NCBI GenBank assembly: GCA_024180945.1
Contig: JAKSGN010000016.1
Location: 372,001 to 436,000, forward strand
DNA: 64,000 bases
Source: Macrophomina tecta
Lineage: Eukaryota; Ascomycota; Dothideomycetes; Botryosphaeriales; Botryosphaeriaceae
Reading direction: 5' to 3'
Each line of letters starts with the position of its first letter. Within the stretch, counting starts at the first letter, position 1. The position numbers and the translations under genes were made by a program. The notes beneath the pieces are model-generated. The model worked only from the letters and a program-made list of their open reading frames with translations, ran no database searches and was not told the DNA's origin. Shown piece by piece: positions 1-13,272 of this stretch.

Positions 1-222
1 AGAGCTAAGTACCTCCCTTATTCGTTATTTTTATAACGATTATCTAAACTATTACTAAGTGTTTATTTTAGCAGCCCTTTCTAGGTGTGGCGTTCCTAGT
101 AGGTGTACTAGCTATTTAGCGAGTTTTACTACGTACTAGCACTGCCTCTAAGTTATCTACGGCTACGAGACTCGGCTCGATTATCCGATAAGTAACTACT
201 AGCCACTACTAGTAACTATAGC

Positions 223-3200
223 CTTATTAAAGCCTATTATTGTCCTTAAGTCGTCCAATAACTAGGATAAGTAGTATTTTACTATCTAAGCCCGAGTGAA
301 GCAGGGGAAAATCTTCGACTACATTAATCCAAACCTTATAGAGAAGCCAATTTAGCTAATTAAACCACGTAGCCCTATAGAACTAGAAAACGACTCTACA
401 TAAGTATAGAAGCGTTATAAGCTATAACGTAAGGACTATAAATAAGAGCTTCGAGAATACGAGAAGCTAGAAAAAAAAATTAATAACCTATTAATAGTTA
501 TTCTAGACTCTATTAGCTCCTCTCTCTAACCAATTCTTTAAAAACTAAGGGATAACCTATACCCTTATTCTTAGCTATCTGCGCTTAAAGCACAGCTTTA
601 GCCTATATAGAAGACTTAAGAAGACCTTATAATTAATTAGCTAAAGTAGCTTAAGAAATTACCTAGTAGCTAGAATATTACTAAGTAGCTAGATTAATAG
701 GAGGAAATGCTATTTAAAATAGAATTACTTAACCTACTTAACATTTCTAGAAACTAAGGTAAGAAGAGCTTTCTAAAAGTACTTTCGTCTTTTAATACTT
801 AGTAGGCTACTAACTACAAGATTAGGCTTTAAAATAGTAAGCTTACTAAGCTACTAGCTAATCTTATTATTAAGTACTACAACTACCAACGTTAAAATAT
901 AGCCGAAAATCTAAAGGTTATAAAAGCAGCCTTTACGGCTACGCTATGTAATTAAAAGTAGAAACGAGGCCCTTCTAAATATACGTATAGGAAGAATTAC
1001 TGGTATAACTAATACGTATATTATAATGTAGTAATTAGACTGACTAATTGGATGCCCAATAAGGAGCTTTAGACTAAGATTAAAAAGAGCCTAGAGGACC
1101 TCTAAACTAAGTATTAGGTAGAGCATTCGCTTAATAGTTTTAAGCATAAATAAGAAAATACCCCTTAGAAGCTATAAGAGAATCCGTAAGATTAGTAATT
1201 AATAAATAATTTAGACGATAGTAATTCTTTATTATTTCTAGCCGTAGTAGCCTTAGTTTTTAGTACATAATACGTTGCTAAACCTACTACACTTAAGCTT
1301 TTGTAGATTACTAATATGGGCTCTATGCACTACATCTACAATCGATTCATGCAGAAATGGTTTAAGAAAACCAGGGATACGAGTCTAGATAATTATATTA
1401 TAGCTAGAAATTTAATTATACTAATCGAAGCGTTTAGAGAAGTAACTATTAACGCAACTAACTAATAAGGGAACCGCGTTATTACCCTACTAAACGTAGC
1501 CTATATACTATTATTTAAGGCTAACCTCGTCTCCGTTACTAAGGCAAGGGATAAGGGTATTTAGTTAGATATAGGCCGTTTATACCTCTATAAAAAAGAT
1601 GTTATTGTGGCGAATCTAATTCTTAAGTATAACTACTTCTTTATAGAGTATAATAAGGGGTTAAATAATTTAAAGGTTAACTTAAACCTTATTATCCGAT
1701 CGTTGCTAGCTACTTAGTAGCACGATATATTTACCTATATAGGCTAAAATGCTGTTAACGCGATATCTAAGGCAGTTTAAGGAGCGGCTATTATAGATTA
1801 GAAGCTACCTAAGTACTATAATATATGCGCTCGTACGAAGGCCTATTAATAGATTTCTCGAGCTATAAAGCTAAAAGAATTATCTACGGAGGCCTTCTTT
1901 CGAATTTTATTTAATTTAATGTAAATAACACGAGCTAACAACGGCAATTAGTGGATAACGCACGTAGAATATATATCTACTAAGTTTACTATTACGGTTA
2001 TGCATGTTACTAAGAATAAGTGTACCTAGCACCTCCTTAATATTATCTAAATAATTAAGTCTCGATTTAGAAAGATGGTGGTATTTCTAAGATTAGATAG
2101 AAAAGTGCTACTTATACACGTATTTAAGTAATAGCTTAAGTAGTAGGGAATTACTTATGAGGTATTAGCTCTCTATATGCCTTAGTAAAATAGAGCTTTA
2201 GAACATTTAGAATACTCTATTATAGTTAAAGTATGCGCTCTACGCGTTAGTACTAATCTACCTAAAGGCCTTTAGTCTGAAATAATTAAGGCAGCTACCT
2301 ATATCTATAATAGGACCCTAATAAAGTAGTACTAGTAGAAGACTCTATTCGAGTTAGTCTATAAAAAGTAGCCTAAGATAGCTTACCTACGAGTATATAG
2401 CTATAAAGCCTACTTACTACTTAAGACGATTCCACGCTTATATAAGCTAAATGAGCGAGTCTTAGTTAGATATTTAGTTAGATACGATTTAACTAATATC
2501 TACTATATTTAATATCTACTAAAGAATTATATTATACGATTAAGAGATGTTACGTTTAATGAATCTAGCAAGTTCTTACTAGAGGACTTAGACGAGCTAC
2601 TAGCAGCTTAGTAATAAGATAATAAGCTAGAATTGGTTATACTGCATATTATACTTAACAAGGAGGATATTATCTACTTAAATAAGAAACCAGAAACGTC
2701 TACTAACGATATAAGCCGGGAATCTACACCGAATTAAATAGAAAGTCCCTAAAAGGAATTAATGCCTACGTAGGCCGATTATCTACTAAGCCCGTTATTA
2801 TTAGTAAGTGGCATTCGAGTCTAAGTACTAGATTCGCCTTAGTTATCCTCTTAAGAATTAGGGGGTAAAGAATAATAGTAAACTCGGAGGCTTAGACCCC
2901 TTTTACTAGTTTAGTATGAAACTAAGCCTAATCTAGGCACTGCTATTAGTAACTATATACCTAGAGGCCGTGATATATTAGCTAATATTAATACGAGCCT
3001 AATTATCTAAGGATTAAAGATACGCTGCCAGCGCTGTAATACGTATATTATACTAATATAGGATAATATATTTAGTTATTAGGGGCTATACTCGTCCTTT
3101 ATAACTATTCTAAATAAGCTATGAATATGTACTATAAAGTATTACTAAACTAAGCTCCCACGAATCTATAAAGATTAACTACTCCCTAAGCTACAGTTTT

Positions 3201-4745
3201 ACCACGAAATCTTTAAATATCTAATAAAACCCTACCTGCTAAAAGCTATTCAAACAGAGCTTTAGGAAGTCTAGGATAAGGGGGTATAAAAGATAGTATA
3301 AGTAAAAGAAGCGTAAAGTCTTTAAAAAGAGATTATTCTACTTACTTAGGTATTTAAATATAAATTCGACGAATACGGTTAGCTTATAAAAGTTAAAGCT
3401 CGTATTTATATAAGGGGAGACTTATAAAGCATTTAATAGGATACGTATATAGCTATCCTAGCCTTCCGAATCTTTTAAGCACTAATAGTAATTATCTATA
3501 TATTCGATTTAGAGACACGTTAATACGATGTTATTAATATATTTCTATATATACCTCTTTAAGAAAAGACGTTCTACTGACTACCTAAAGAAATAAACCT
3601 TTCTACTAGCTAAATACTACTTCTACTCTAAGTATTATACGGCTTAAAAGAATTACTAGCATTATAGCAAAACTACTTCTACTAGATACTAAAAGAGCTT
3701 AGATTAGAATTAGTTTTAGACGTATCGTACCTCTATATAAATGATTACTTATTTGTCTTCTTCTTTATAGATAATGTAATTATAGCCTACCATAAGCGTA
3801 ATAAGTAGTACGCTAATATATTTTAGAAGGACTTATTCTAGCACTACGAGATACGAATAATAAGTAAGGCTTAATAGTTCTTAGCCTTACGAATAGTACG
3901 GGATTGTAAGTAATGGCTCTTATAGCTCTTATAGAAGTTATATATTAATAGCCTTATTACATATTACAGCATTAAGAAGACTTATATACTAGCTATATCT
4001 CTCCTATTAGATAAAGTACTAGAATCGAATTAAGGCACGTATATAAGCGTATAAGATATCTATATATACTAAAGTAAGATAGGCTTAGCTTAGTTTATAG
4101 CTATAAGTATATGTACGGATATAGCCTACGCCTATTTAGTACTATTAGCCTACCTTACTAACCTCTTAGCTCGCTACTTAGAGCTAGTACAACGTCTCCT
4201 CGGATATCTAGTAGGGACTAAGAACCTCGCCTTATACTATTAAGGATTCTAGAAGAACTAGGCTAATATCTTTACTATTAGTAGTAATGCGGCGTATATA
4301 AACGATTCGGATACATGCCGTAGTTACTAAGGATCGATTATTATAATATATGGTGCGCTAGTAGACTAGAAAGCGGTTAAATAACTAACTATTACTACCT
4401 TAACTACGGAAGCAGAGCTACTCGCTTTATCTAAGGTAGCTAAGTAGTGCTTCTAGTAAAAGTGTCTATTTAGGGATATTTAGTTCGATCTAGGACACGA
4501 GATTAAGGTTTAGTGTAATAATATATAAACGCTTCGCCTTATAAAGGAGAAGATAGGTAAGCTAAATACTAAGCTATATTACGTAGATATTTATTACTAC
4601 TAGCTATACTAAGAGGCTTAGGTAGGTAATATTCGCCTTCGCTAAATACCTATAGCTATTATACTTATAGACAGCTTAACTAAAGCCTTACTATATTAGA
4701 AATACTATTAGTTCGTTAACTAAATTAGCCTTATACCTCTCTTTA
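223..4745 (+). pseudogene. copia gag-pol remnant (gag, protease, integrase, RT, RNase H)
   Basis: One polyprotein-like reading path broken by dozens of stops. It matches the copies at 40489-45247 and 50980-54092 domain by domain. The RNase H end (an LTKALLYQKYYQFVNQ-like stretch near 4680-4720) corresponds to the end of B2 near 45240. It would have encoded the capsid protein and the enzymes for reverse transcription and integration. The damage is C-to-T/G-to-A with TpA enrichment, as expected from RIP, so no product is expected. Confidence 0.8.
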
Positions 4746-5194
4746 AGTAACAGCCCAAGTTAATTTTAGTAAATAGTGTTATTACTTTTATAGAGGTATA
4801 ACCCTCTTTCCTAGTTATCCTTATAAGAAAGAAAGAACTAGAAAAAGAAGTAAATTAACTAACCCCCGAGAAGGCCGGCCCTAGCTAGGCTATACTATAG
4901 AATAATACTAAGACTAATAAGCTACATTAGCAGCTAGGCTTAGTACGTCCGTAGATTTACCTAGCTAAAGTATTACGCCCACTAGCTTAGAAATCTAGTC
5001 AATATTAGATAACCCTCTTTCTAACTACTAGTTGCCTAGTAGAAGGGCTCTTAATTTACTATCTAGGTATACCTAATCCTGTAATTGCTAGTGTCTAATA
5101 GATGATTAGCCCAAATATAGCTACACGTAGCGCATATAATAGTGGTTAGCTTAGTTACTTTAGATAGAATGATTTTCGCTTTTTAATCTTATAT

Positions 5195-5335
5195 ACTCAA
5201 TTATATAACCGAGTGGTGTATTAGGTAAAGTGCTAATTATGTTAGAACCGAGGTTCCGAGTTTAATTCTTAATATGGGTAGGCCAAAAGATTCTAAGTTC
5301 GATTCTAAGCACTACCATGCATTTTTTCTTTTTAA
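5195..5335 (+). other. tRNA-like A-box/B-box stretch with T-run in copia 3' UTR
   Basis: Between the pol remnant and the 3' LTR there is an A-box-like CCGAGTGGT near 5206. Two B-box-like strings follow (GTTTAATTCTT near 5260, GTTCGATTCTA near 5298), then a T-rich run near 5326-5345. I could not fold a convincing cloverleaf. Copia B2 has a similar arrangement at the same relative position (about 45432-45560). It may be a decayed tRNA or SINE-type insertion, or chance. Confidence 0.3.
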
Positions 5336-5424
5336 ATTTTTATACATAACGAGTTTAATACTTATCCTACCCCTATCTTTATTTTATCACGCACTTCCCT
5401 TTCAGGCAACACGTGAAGGGGGTG

Positions 5425-5510
5425 TATTAGAATATTTAATTTAGTAGTATTTTAGATTTAGTTATATCTTATACTCGTTATACACCTATCTTAGCAGGTA
5501 AGCAAGTAAC
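5425..5510 (+). repeat. partial 3' LTR of Copia-1
   Basis: Begins TATTAGAATATTTAATTTAG, a RIP-altered TGTTGGAATATTT. It matches the reverse complement of the LTR at 8398-8613 for about 85 bases, through a GGTAAGCAAGTTAC block. After that the two sequences diverge, so this LTR is cut short or interrupted. It shows that Copia-1 and the - strand copia beside it belong to one family. Confidence 0.65.
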
Positions 5511-6126
5511 GAAAATACTAAATCTACCCTTATTTAGGCCGAAAACGCATAAACTACCCTATCGGACACAATCCACCTCTTATAGAGTATATTTATAGGG
5601 GGTTCCTAGCCTAATCCTTACCGCTTCGAAAGCGGCCGGGGTCTATATATTGGGTAAAGAGGGGTAAGCCCCTAAAAGCTAGTAATTACTTACATATACG
5701 CTTATATTGCTTAGCGTGGTGTTAAATAGTAGTAACTTAATTAAAATATATATTAAATATTAAATAGTGCGAGAAAGTAAGACGCTGCTATCCTCTCTAA
5801 TATTACTACGAAAGCGGGCTAGTTATATATAAGTAATAATTAGATTTACGAAAATATGCATAAACAGGGTAAATAAGGTGTATAGGGGTAGGTGTTTTAT
5901 ATTACAAGAAAAGCAAAGAAAGAATACGTATAAGTAAAAGTAAATAAAGCACATAATTAAAAACTAATAGATTAATATTAAATAACCCCTATCTCTATTA
6001 CCTTTAGCCTAATTGCTTTCTACTTATATAAACCTCGTTGTAGCTATTAATACGTTATTACTTACGAGGTGAGAGTCGAATAAATAGCTCTAGTAGGCGC
6101 TTATAAGTAAGCTATATTAGTATTAT
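5511..6126. other. TA-rich stretch without recognisable gene
   Basis: No open frame and no recognisable domain on either strand. It contains TATA-like strings (for example near 5646) and may be the rest of an interrupted LTR or unrelated repeat DNA. I see nothing more in it. Confidence 0.5.
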
Positions 6127-6354
6127 TGTTGAATTTGGGTGAGTGAAGAGTAGTGAGGTCAGAAAGAGAGTAGATTCTGCCTGTCTCCTGAGAGGGAGGT
6201 AGGTATGCTTTGCTTATATACATAAATGAGTGCTTGAATAACCGAGGAGAATAGAAGCCGATATTGCTATCCGAAGCTTGTGAAGATGAGGAGTAGTGAG
6301 GAGGTGGCAAAGAGTAGATGCTGATCTGTAGCAATAAGGCAAAATAGTCTGACA
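6127..6354 (-). repeat. solo-type LTR, family D (copy 1)
   Basis: Nearly the same as the 228-bp LTR at 33383-33610. On the - strand it runs TGTCAGACTA... to ...CAAATTCAACA, with a TATATAAGCA promoter-like string in the middle (near 6211). The flanking five bases (ATTAT and ATATT) are not an exact target duplication. It lies inside the integrase part of the - strand copia. An apparent 117-residue reading frame at 6101-6454 is only this LTR plus a scrap of integrase. Confidence 0.7.
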
Positions 6355-8074
6355 ATATTAAGTTAAATGAGACTCGAAAGAATGCTTCTTCTAATGATTC
6401 CTTTGGTTGTATAGATCGAGAGATCTGCTGTTGTGCCTTAGTGCGTGCGCACATATTATAGTAATTAGGTAAATGCTAATTGGTAATTATAGCTCCTTGT
6501 ACTACTTATAGTAAGGCTTGAATAGCTCTTTGGCCTGTATGTGTAAAGATTTCATGCCATTGTGTGGCTGGTAACGAGCGATTGGTAACGTTTAATACTA
6601 TAGCTAGTGGATTATCTGCTTCCTTATATTCCATGAAGAAGTGGTTTTGGGCGAAGGTTAGGTAGGCTATAATAAAGTCCTCTAAGTAGAGGTATATGCG
6701 TTCTATGTCTAACTCGATTCTCTTTTCTCTTGCCTTAGTAATAGAGACGAGGTTTGCTATAAACGAGGGTACGTAGGCCACGTCTATAAGCTTAATAGTG
6801 CGTGGGCCCTTGTGGTTAGTGGTATATACTAGTGCCTCACTAAATAACTCGATCTTAACCGTAGAGTTTTCTAATGTGACGTAGTTATCTGGCCCTGCGT
6901 CCCTTGTTTTAGTATAGCGATTCTTCATGTACTGATTGTAGATATGGTGTGTTATGCCAGTGTCGGCAATCCATGAGAGATTAAGCGTTGTAGGCCTTGA
7001 AATGCGTTGTGCATTAAATAATAAGGCAACTATAGCTAGAAAGAATAATGTTTTCTTATCTTCTTTGCCTGGTTTTGGCTCTTGTTTCTTTTAAGGAGCG
7101 TTGTTCTGCTTCTTCTAGCTTTGACCGTGATTTTAGCCAATTTTAAACCGTTTAATGGAGCGTTTAACTCTTCTCTTAATCTATAGATCCTCGAGTGCCT
7201 TATTGATCTTGTCTTGAACCTCCTGGTTTGGTGTCTAATCTGCTGGTCTAGCCTCTGGATTATAATATTTATATTTATCGTAGTAGTAATTTTCGCTATA
7301 TAAGTAGGCGGGTAGCTTTCTTTTCTGCTTCTTATTCCTTAGTGAAGCGGTGAAGGCTGCTTTGGTAGCCTTTGGATTCTTAGGCGTATTTTGGCGTGAG
7401 TAGTTTTGGTAGTCGATAATTATATTATAAAGCGACTTGGTAAGCTTGTTGTCCTAGAGCTTAATCTTGTGGTTGGAGGCCTAGTGGGTATTAAGAGGAG
7501 TAAGCGCCTTAAGAAAGGCGACCTTACCTCGATTATCTATAACCTCTGGAAGTTCGAGCTCCTTTGCCTTGAATAGAGTCTCTTCCTATTGTAAAAGCTA
7601 TTTATTAATGTTCTGACTGCTTGGAGGCTTTTTAAGCTGGCGAAGCTTATTAACGATAAGTTCTTTCTGAGTCTCTTTTGTTGGTTGGAGCCGCGCCTTA
7701 AGCACTGTAAGCTGAGAATAGGGGTGCGAATCGCCCCTAAGCTTGGTTAGGAGTGGGAGTAGTGATGGGCTTACTGAGTTCTTAATGATCGTTGAAAGAT
7801 TATTAATCTCCTTTTTTAGCTTTTTGTGCTTAACTAGGCTTCTCTCGTGCGCCCTAATTTGTATTTTGTAGCGCTCCTAGGCTCGTTGTTGATTTGGATC
7901 AGAGGCTGGTGGCTTTTGAACCTTAGCTGGTTTAGCTGGTTGAGGAGGTTTCGATGGCTTCGATGGGTCGATGTAGTCGAATATCTCGTATTTCTTAGCT
8001 CGTGATTGGATGATGAAGTACTATTTATCCTAATTATTAGCTGTCTTCAAGACAACGATAGGTTTAGAAGACGT
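6355..8074 (-). pseudogene. copia gag-protease-integrase remnant, 3' truncated
   Basis: Read from right to left: a gag start near 8074 (homologous to the gag at 50980, with a nearly identical first 25 residues), a nucleocapsid/linker region, a protease/pre-integrase stretch at 6928-6506 still open for 140 residues, then the start of integrase. The open piece contains the copia pre-integrase block WHEIFTHTGQRAIQALL. Reverse transcriptase and RNase H are absent. It is less mutated than Copia-1, but stops still interrupt gag. Confidence 0.8.
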
Positions 8075-8397
8075 TATGGCGTAGTGTTGCGTTGCGTCGT
8101 ATTATATGCTAAAGGAGGCACAGGTAGGTTACTAAAGTAGGTAATAGGCGTGAGGCTAATAAATAAGCCATTTACTTAAAAGTATTACTCTGAGGCGGTG
8201 GCAAAGTGATGCGCTTTAGGTAATAAAAAGGCGTGTTGTAGGAGGCAACTGAAGTCCTCCGTTACAGGACACGTATGGCAAAAGAGTGCTAAGGATGAAC
8301 GTCCGGATGCTACGGAATGCTCGGAATAGCACAATAAGGTGCTAGGGAGGATGGCTTAGACTGCGAAAGGCACCTAAGACGCATCCGGGCTTATAAC

Positions 8398-8613
8398 TGT
8401 TGGAATAAGTGGTGTGACGGCTTGATCAATGATAAAAGAATTAATTGGAATGAGTGGCATATCTAGTAGAGGGAGGCCGTACGGGCTTCCCTTATACCTA
8501 TTCTACCTACTAGGGTAAAACGGGTATGTAACTTGCTTACCTACTGAGATAAGTGTGTAACGAGTATAAGATATAACTGAATCTAAAACACTACTGAATT
8601 AAATATTCCAACA
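8398..8613 (-). repeat. 216-bp 5' LTR of the - strand copia
   Basis: Bounded on the - strand by TGTTGGAATATT... and ...TTATTCCAACA. Next to its end (8397 downward) is GTTATAAGCCCGGATGCG, the same primer-binding site as in the other copia copies. Its second half resembles the 161-bp LTR at 50498-50658, while its first half differs, so the two LTR types share the U5 side only. Confidence 0.75.
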
Positions 8614-8650
8614 ACTTGGTAAAAGCCATATACACGTGATTGATCTAACA
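8614..8650 (-). repeat. LTR fragment (start of 161-bp type)
   Basis: Reverse complement begins TGTTAGATCAATCACGTG, the first bases of the LTR at 50498. About 37 bp remain. It abuts gypsy sequence at 8651, so a copia insertion or recombination cut off the 5' half of the gypsy element. Confidence 0.55.
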
Positions 8651-11119
8651 TATCCTAATATACTCCGAAGACATCGACGAACATACGAGGCACGTCTACA
8701 AAGTCCTATCGGCACTAGAGAAACGGAACTTCCAAGTAGCCCTAGAAAAAAGTGAATAGTATACTTAGAAAACCGAGTACCTCGGGTTCATCATCACCCC
8801 GGGACATATCGGTATAGACGATAAGAAACTAGATGTAATCAGAGACTAGCCCACACTAAAAACCGTTAAAGAAGTATAATTCTTCCTCGGATTTACTAAC
8901 TTCTACCGGAAGTTTATTCTAAACTACGCCAAGATAGCGGCACCTCTAATAAACATTACTAAAAAGGAACACGGGTTTTAATAGAAAGAAAGATAACAAT
9001 AGGCGTTCGACTTACTAAAGCGAATATTTATAGAAGCACCGGTCTTAGGACTTTACAATCCTAATCTGCTAATTACGGTAGAAACCGATGCTTCGGACTA
9101 CGCCATCGGAGCCGTACTTAGCCAACCCGACGAAGAAGGTAAACTACATCCTATCGCCTTCTACTCGCGAAAGATAATATCTCTAGAAAAGAACTACGAC
9201 GTCTACGATAAAGAACTCTTAGCTATCGTTACGGTATTTAAAAAATAGAGACACTACCTCAAAGGCGCTAAATACTAGGTTATAGTCTACTACGACTATA
9301 AAAACCTTTCGTACTTTACCACCACTAAGGAGCTGAACCGACGACAGGTTCGGTGGGCCGAAGAACTAGCGTCCTATAATATAAAGATTACCTATAGAAA
9401 GGAATCCGAGAACGCTCGCGTAGACGCGCTAAGCAGGAGAGCCGACTATATTAAAGAGAAGCCGGGTCTATAGCCTACGGTCCTAGACACGTAGAAAGAC
9501 AGGTCTTTTATACCCGCCAGCCGTAGCCGCCAGATCACAGCTATTTATAGTATAGCATAAACGTAGCTTAAAGAAGGACAAGACGACTCGCTTACCCCAG
9601 TTAGGCTATTCGCCCCAGCGATACGCCTAGAAGGCAACGAATAGAAACACAAGATTCGAGAAGCCTATGTAGATAATGCTATAGCTTAAGAACTAGAAGA
9701 CATAAAGAACGATCCCCGGATAACTAAAAACGCAGACGGTATAATTCTATTTTTAGAATTAGTCTACGTTCCGGTTAAACTACGGGAAGAACTCGTTAAG
9801 GATATATACGAAGCCCTAGCACATGGTTATTAAGGAACAGACAAAACGATAGAGCGAATTACAAAAAGCTACTACTTCCTAGGGCTTAGAAAAACCGTTT
9901 AAAAGGGTAGTCTTATAATACGACCTCTATATTAGGAGTAAAGCCATGAGACACGCACCCTACAGACTACTACAGCTACTACTAGTACTAAAGCGCCCTT
10001 AGTAGTCCATCTCGCTAGACTTTATCACGGACCTACCCGAGTTAGAGGAACCGCTTACTAAGGTTAAGTACGACTTAATCCTAGTTATCGTTAATAGAAT
10101 AATAAAGTATGTATACTACCTACCGTACCTTAAATCGGCAAATGCGGAAGATCTCGCCTATACGTTCCTAAGGATAATCCTCGGTAATCACGGATTACTA
10201 GACGAGCTAGTATTAGATAGGAACTAATTATTTATATCCCGATTCTAGTAATCGCTTACGCGATAGCTTAGAGCTAAGCACAAACTCTCTACTACGGTAT
10301 ACCCACAAACGGACGGACAGATAGAACGAATAAACTAAATACTAGAGTAATACCTACGCTATTATCTTAACTACGCGTAAGATAATTGGGTCGAGCTACT
10401 CCCGCTCGCTTAGTTCGCCTATAACAGCTCGAAAGCGTTAGCTACGTAAGAATTACCATTCTACGCTAATTACGAATACGAGCTAATAGCCTACAAAGAC
10501 CTAATACTAAGCGAATTCTTAGCCTAAAAAGAAATCTTTAAAGCGGACTAGCTAAAGGTACTACGAGAATAAATATACCTAGACCTAGAATTCGTAGCCC
10601 TATAAATAAATAAATACTATAATAGACGGTACTAGGAGGCACCGAAACTAAAGAGGAAAGATAAAGTCTACCTCCTTAGAAAAAATATTAAGATAAAATA
10701 GCCGAACAACAAATTAGACTTTAAGAAAATCAGACTATTCGAAATTAAAGAATAAACTAGTAAGGTTAATTTCCGCCTTAAATTACCTAATACTATACGG
10801 ATATACCTAATATTCTATATCGCACTCTTAGAACCGGTACTAGAAAACGCCGCGCCATTACGCTAAACGGAAGAAATACTACCGGAAAATCTAGACGCCG
10901 ACGAAAATATAGACTAAGACGTAGAATAGGTCCTAGATAGCGGCTATATTAATGGTTAATTCCGATACCTCCTTAAATAGAAGGAAGACTAGGACAATAT
11001 CTAAAAACTACTAGAACTCTACGACTACTAAGAACTTATTAATAAGTTCTATCGCCGAAACCCAGATCGACCAACGCCGCCGACTCATTATACACGAAGG
11101 ACCCGAAGTCAAAATTAAT
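8651..11119 (+). pseudogene. gypsy (chromovirus) pol remnant: RT end, RNase H, integrase, chromodomain
   Basis: Starts right after the RT catalytic motif (PILIYSEDI-like context) and runs through an RT thumb with GFTNFYRKFI and RNase H with [15 protein letters not shown] near 9085. The integrase follows (HGYQGTDKTIERI zinc-binding block near 9826, core with ISLDFITDLPE near 10012), and a C-terminal chromodomain lies near 10915-11040 (VLDSGYINGQFRYLLKWK-like). A frame change lies near 9900-9960 and there are many TAG/TAA codons. Protease, gag and the 5' LTR are missing. The chromodomain places it among the chromoviruses. Confidence 0.85.
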
Positions 11120-11139
11120 AAATAAAGATAACCGCGCTT

Positions 11140-11803
11140 AATTAACTAACCCGAAACCCTCGGGTAGCGCAGAGCCCGAACCAACGCTAGGAGACCTAAT
11201 AGACTAGAACGACTCTATAGCGTTATTAGCTAAGACATCGCTACGTAAACGCTTTAACGATCGCTCCTTCTTAGTATTTTTAGGGTTAGAAGCATCCCTA
11301 ACCTCGCGAGTAAATTTAATACGATTTAACTCTAGCTCCTTAACTATCTAAACCTTCCGAGAAATTATTAAATTAGCCCAACGACGTAGTAACTTCCGCT
11401 GTTTCTCCACGCAGTCTAAACGGGCTATAGAAGTACGTAGCTCTTGGCGAGCCCGCTACTTATCCTATTTAACCTTTAGTAAAGCCTAACAGATGCGAAG
11501 AACTAAAGAATAAAGTTAGATAAAATATAATTAAAGAGAAGAAGACTTATAGTTAAAATTATCTAAACTACTAGTATCGCAGATAGACTTGCTCTAATAG
11601 GCATACTTTCTATAACGAGTATAAACCCCATCCATCTTATAAAATACAAAGAAAGGATTAGACTCGTCCTTACCCGCATTAGTAAGAAGATAGAAAGAAT
11701 ACGAGAGAGGTATTACGAAACCGTCTCGATTAATTTCGTTACCTAAAACCAAATATTTAGTACGCTAGGTAGTACGCTTACGCTTCCGAGACTTTGTCGA
11801 CAT
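11140..11803 (-). pseudogene. opposite-strand ORF between gypsy pol and 3' LTR (zinc-like motif plus coiled coil)
   Basis: From an ATG at 11803 the - strand frame begins with a basic stretch (STKSRKRKRTT). It continues with few stops, all of RIP type, and converges tail to tail with the sense pol stop near 11119. Near 11610-11570 there is a pattern readable as Cys-x2-Cys-x7-8-Cys-Asp in which the first two Cys codons now read TAT. Near 11440-11330 is a charged coiled coil with TSIARLDCVEKQRKLLRR. Two other gypsy fragments (31880-32120, 54649-55244) have the same arrangement. The function is unknown. The basic start suggests nuclear location, but that is inference. Confidence 0.55.
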
Positions 11804-11905
11804 AGTAAGAAACTTATAGAAGAATAAAGAAAAGAGATAGTAAGAGCCTAAGATATAGGTAAATAGATAAATCTTCGGGCCGAAGATCCTTAAAGGGGGG
11901 GATAG

Positions 11906-12527
11906 TATTACGAACCCTAGAGGAATAAGGGCTTTATAACCCCACGGGTAGAAAGTCCGTATAGAAAAAGGCACCGTAAGGGCCAAAAACCTATAGAAAT
12001 AATAGAGCTGCAACACTAGCACGCCCGTACGGGAAAAGTAGCCCTAAGGGCAGACGGCGCGTACGGGCCTAGACTAGGTAGTAGTAGAAGCCCGCACGGG
12101 AGCGACGCCCACGCGGCATAATAGGACTATGGGGACACCGACTAGGTCGATATCCCGCAGGGGAAGAATGCCCTTAAGAAAGAATTACGAATTTCGAAAA
12201 CTAGCTTTAAGCTAGAGAAATGGACGGGAGAATATTAGATAACTTATACGATCTAAGAAATAATGGTCTAGCAGTATAATACTCCCTTAACCGATGTAAA
12301 AGTCGGATTCCAGGAAATAGACCTTAGCACCTAGGTTACGTAGGACCTACCGGACCTATACTAGATCTGTACAGATCTAAGAACTATAGATCTAAACCCT
12401 AAAGATCTAATATATATAGATCTAGATTGTTATAGCTTTTCTATAGTATATAGAACACACTTATTAGGTAGCACTTTAACCTTTATAGTTAACTTAAAGT
12501 TCTAATATAACTCTATTAGAGGTAACA
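11906..12527 (+). repeat. gypsy 3' LTR
   Basis: Follows a polypurine tract (AAAGGGGGGGA at 11892-11902) and starts TATTACGAAC, a RIP form of TGTTACGAAC. A matching GGTAACA end lies at 12527, though an end near 12540 is also possible. It contains GC-rich blocks with repeated CCCGYACGGG strings (about 12025-12110). No target duplication can be tested because the 5' half is missing. Confidence 0.55.
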
Positions 12528-13270
12528 GGCCTTTCGTAACGTATACTTATATAATAATACTTTCTCTATCTACCTTTACTCCCTACTCTTCGTTTTAAGG
12601 TAAATCCTTCGACACTTCCACCCTACCTGGCGACTCTGAAACTAGGTAGAAGAAGGCCCGTTGTTATAGCGGGTAAGTTAGCTATATCTAATTAGGTAGT
12701 CTATAATAGAGCTCTATAGTAGAATCTAGTTAGAATTAGGTATAGGAGTTACTTTAAGAGAAGAAAGAGGCGAGAAGATAGTATAGAAGATTAAATTTCG
12801 CTATAGAAAGCGGCCTATTACTATATAGACTAAAAAGTTAATACTAAGAAGTTAGTCTTATAGTACTTAGTAGGTGTAAAGCTTCGTTAAGAGTAGGCGA
12901 AGAACTAACCTAGATTTATATACGATAGGTATTAGTATAGAAGTAGTATATTATAAACACGCCTCTATATATAGAGTTATTAGAGTAAACTAGCTACTAG
13001 GCTAGTTATTACTATATCTTTTATCGACTAACCGGCTACTCGTAGTCGGCAGGAGGTTAGCTAAATAGCTTTATAGTAATAACTAAAACCTAATATGGTC
13101 ATCGTACTATAATATAGCGGTAATATTAGAGTAGGTAGGTAAAGTATAGAAGTAATTAATTATATAAGTAAGTAGGTATTTAATAGAAGAGTAGTAGCTT
13201 CTATATATAGTAGATTCTAACTCTTACTTTAATAGTACAAAACTATTCTAAAATATTTAAGTAGGGGTAG
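12528..13270. other. degraded repeat DNA, no gene seen
   Basis: TA-rich, stop-dense in all frames, with no domain I recognise. It could be RIP-mutated transposon sequence flanking P1. Confidence 0.5.
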
Positions 13271-13272
13271 TA

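Larger units (their letters stand above)
1..5510 (+). mobile_element. Ty1/copia retrotransposon Copia-1, RIP-degraded, left end outside window
   Basis: A copia element read on the + strand, truncated by the window start. Translation through the many TAG/TAA codons gives, in order: a gag start near 223, related to the better-preserved gag at 50980 (same KPIIVLK-type start and an IFDYI block); a protease/pre-integrase stretch near 1310-1650; integrase to about 2500; reverse transcriptase from about 3150 (FIDNVI in place of FVDDVI near 3765); and RNase H to about 4745. A purine-rich tract ending in AAGGGGGTG lies just before the 3' LTR at 5425. Nearly all stops fit CAG/CAA/TGG changed by C-to-T. 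No coding potential remains. Confidence 0.85.

Noticed and set aside
11765..12022. 85-residue - strand reading frame starting in the gypsy LTR
   Set aside because: The upstream half is LTR sequence; the plausible start is the ATG at 11803.
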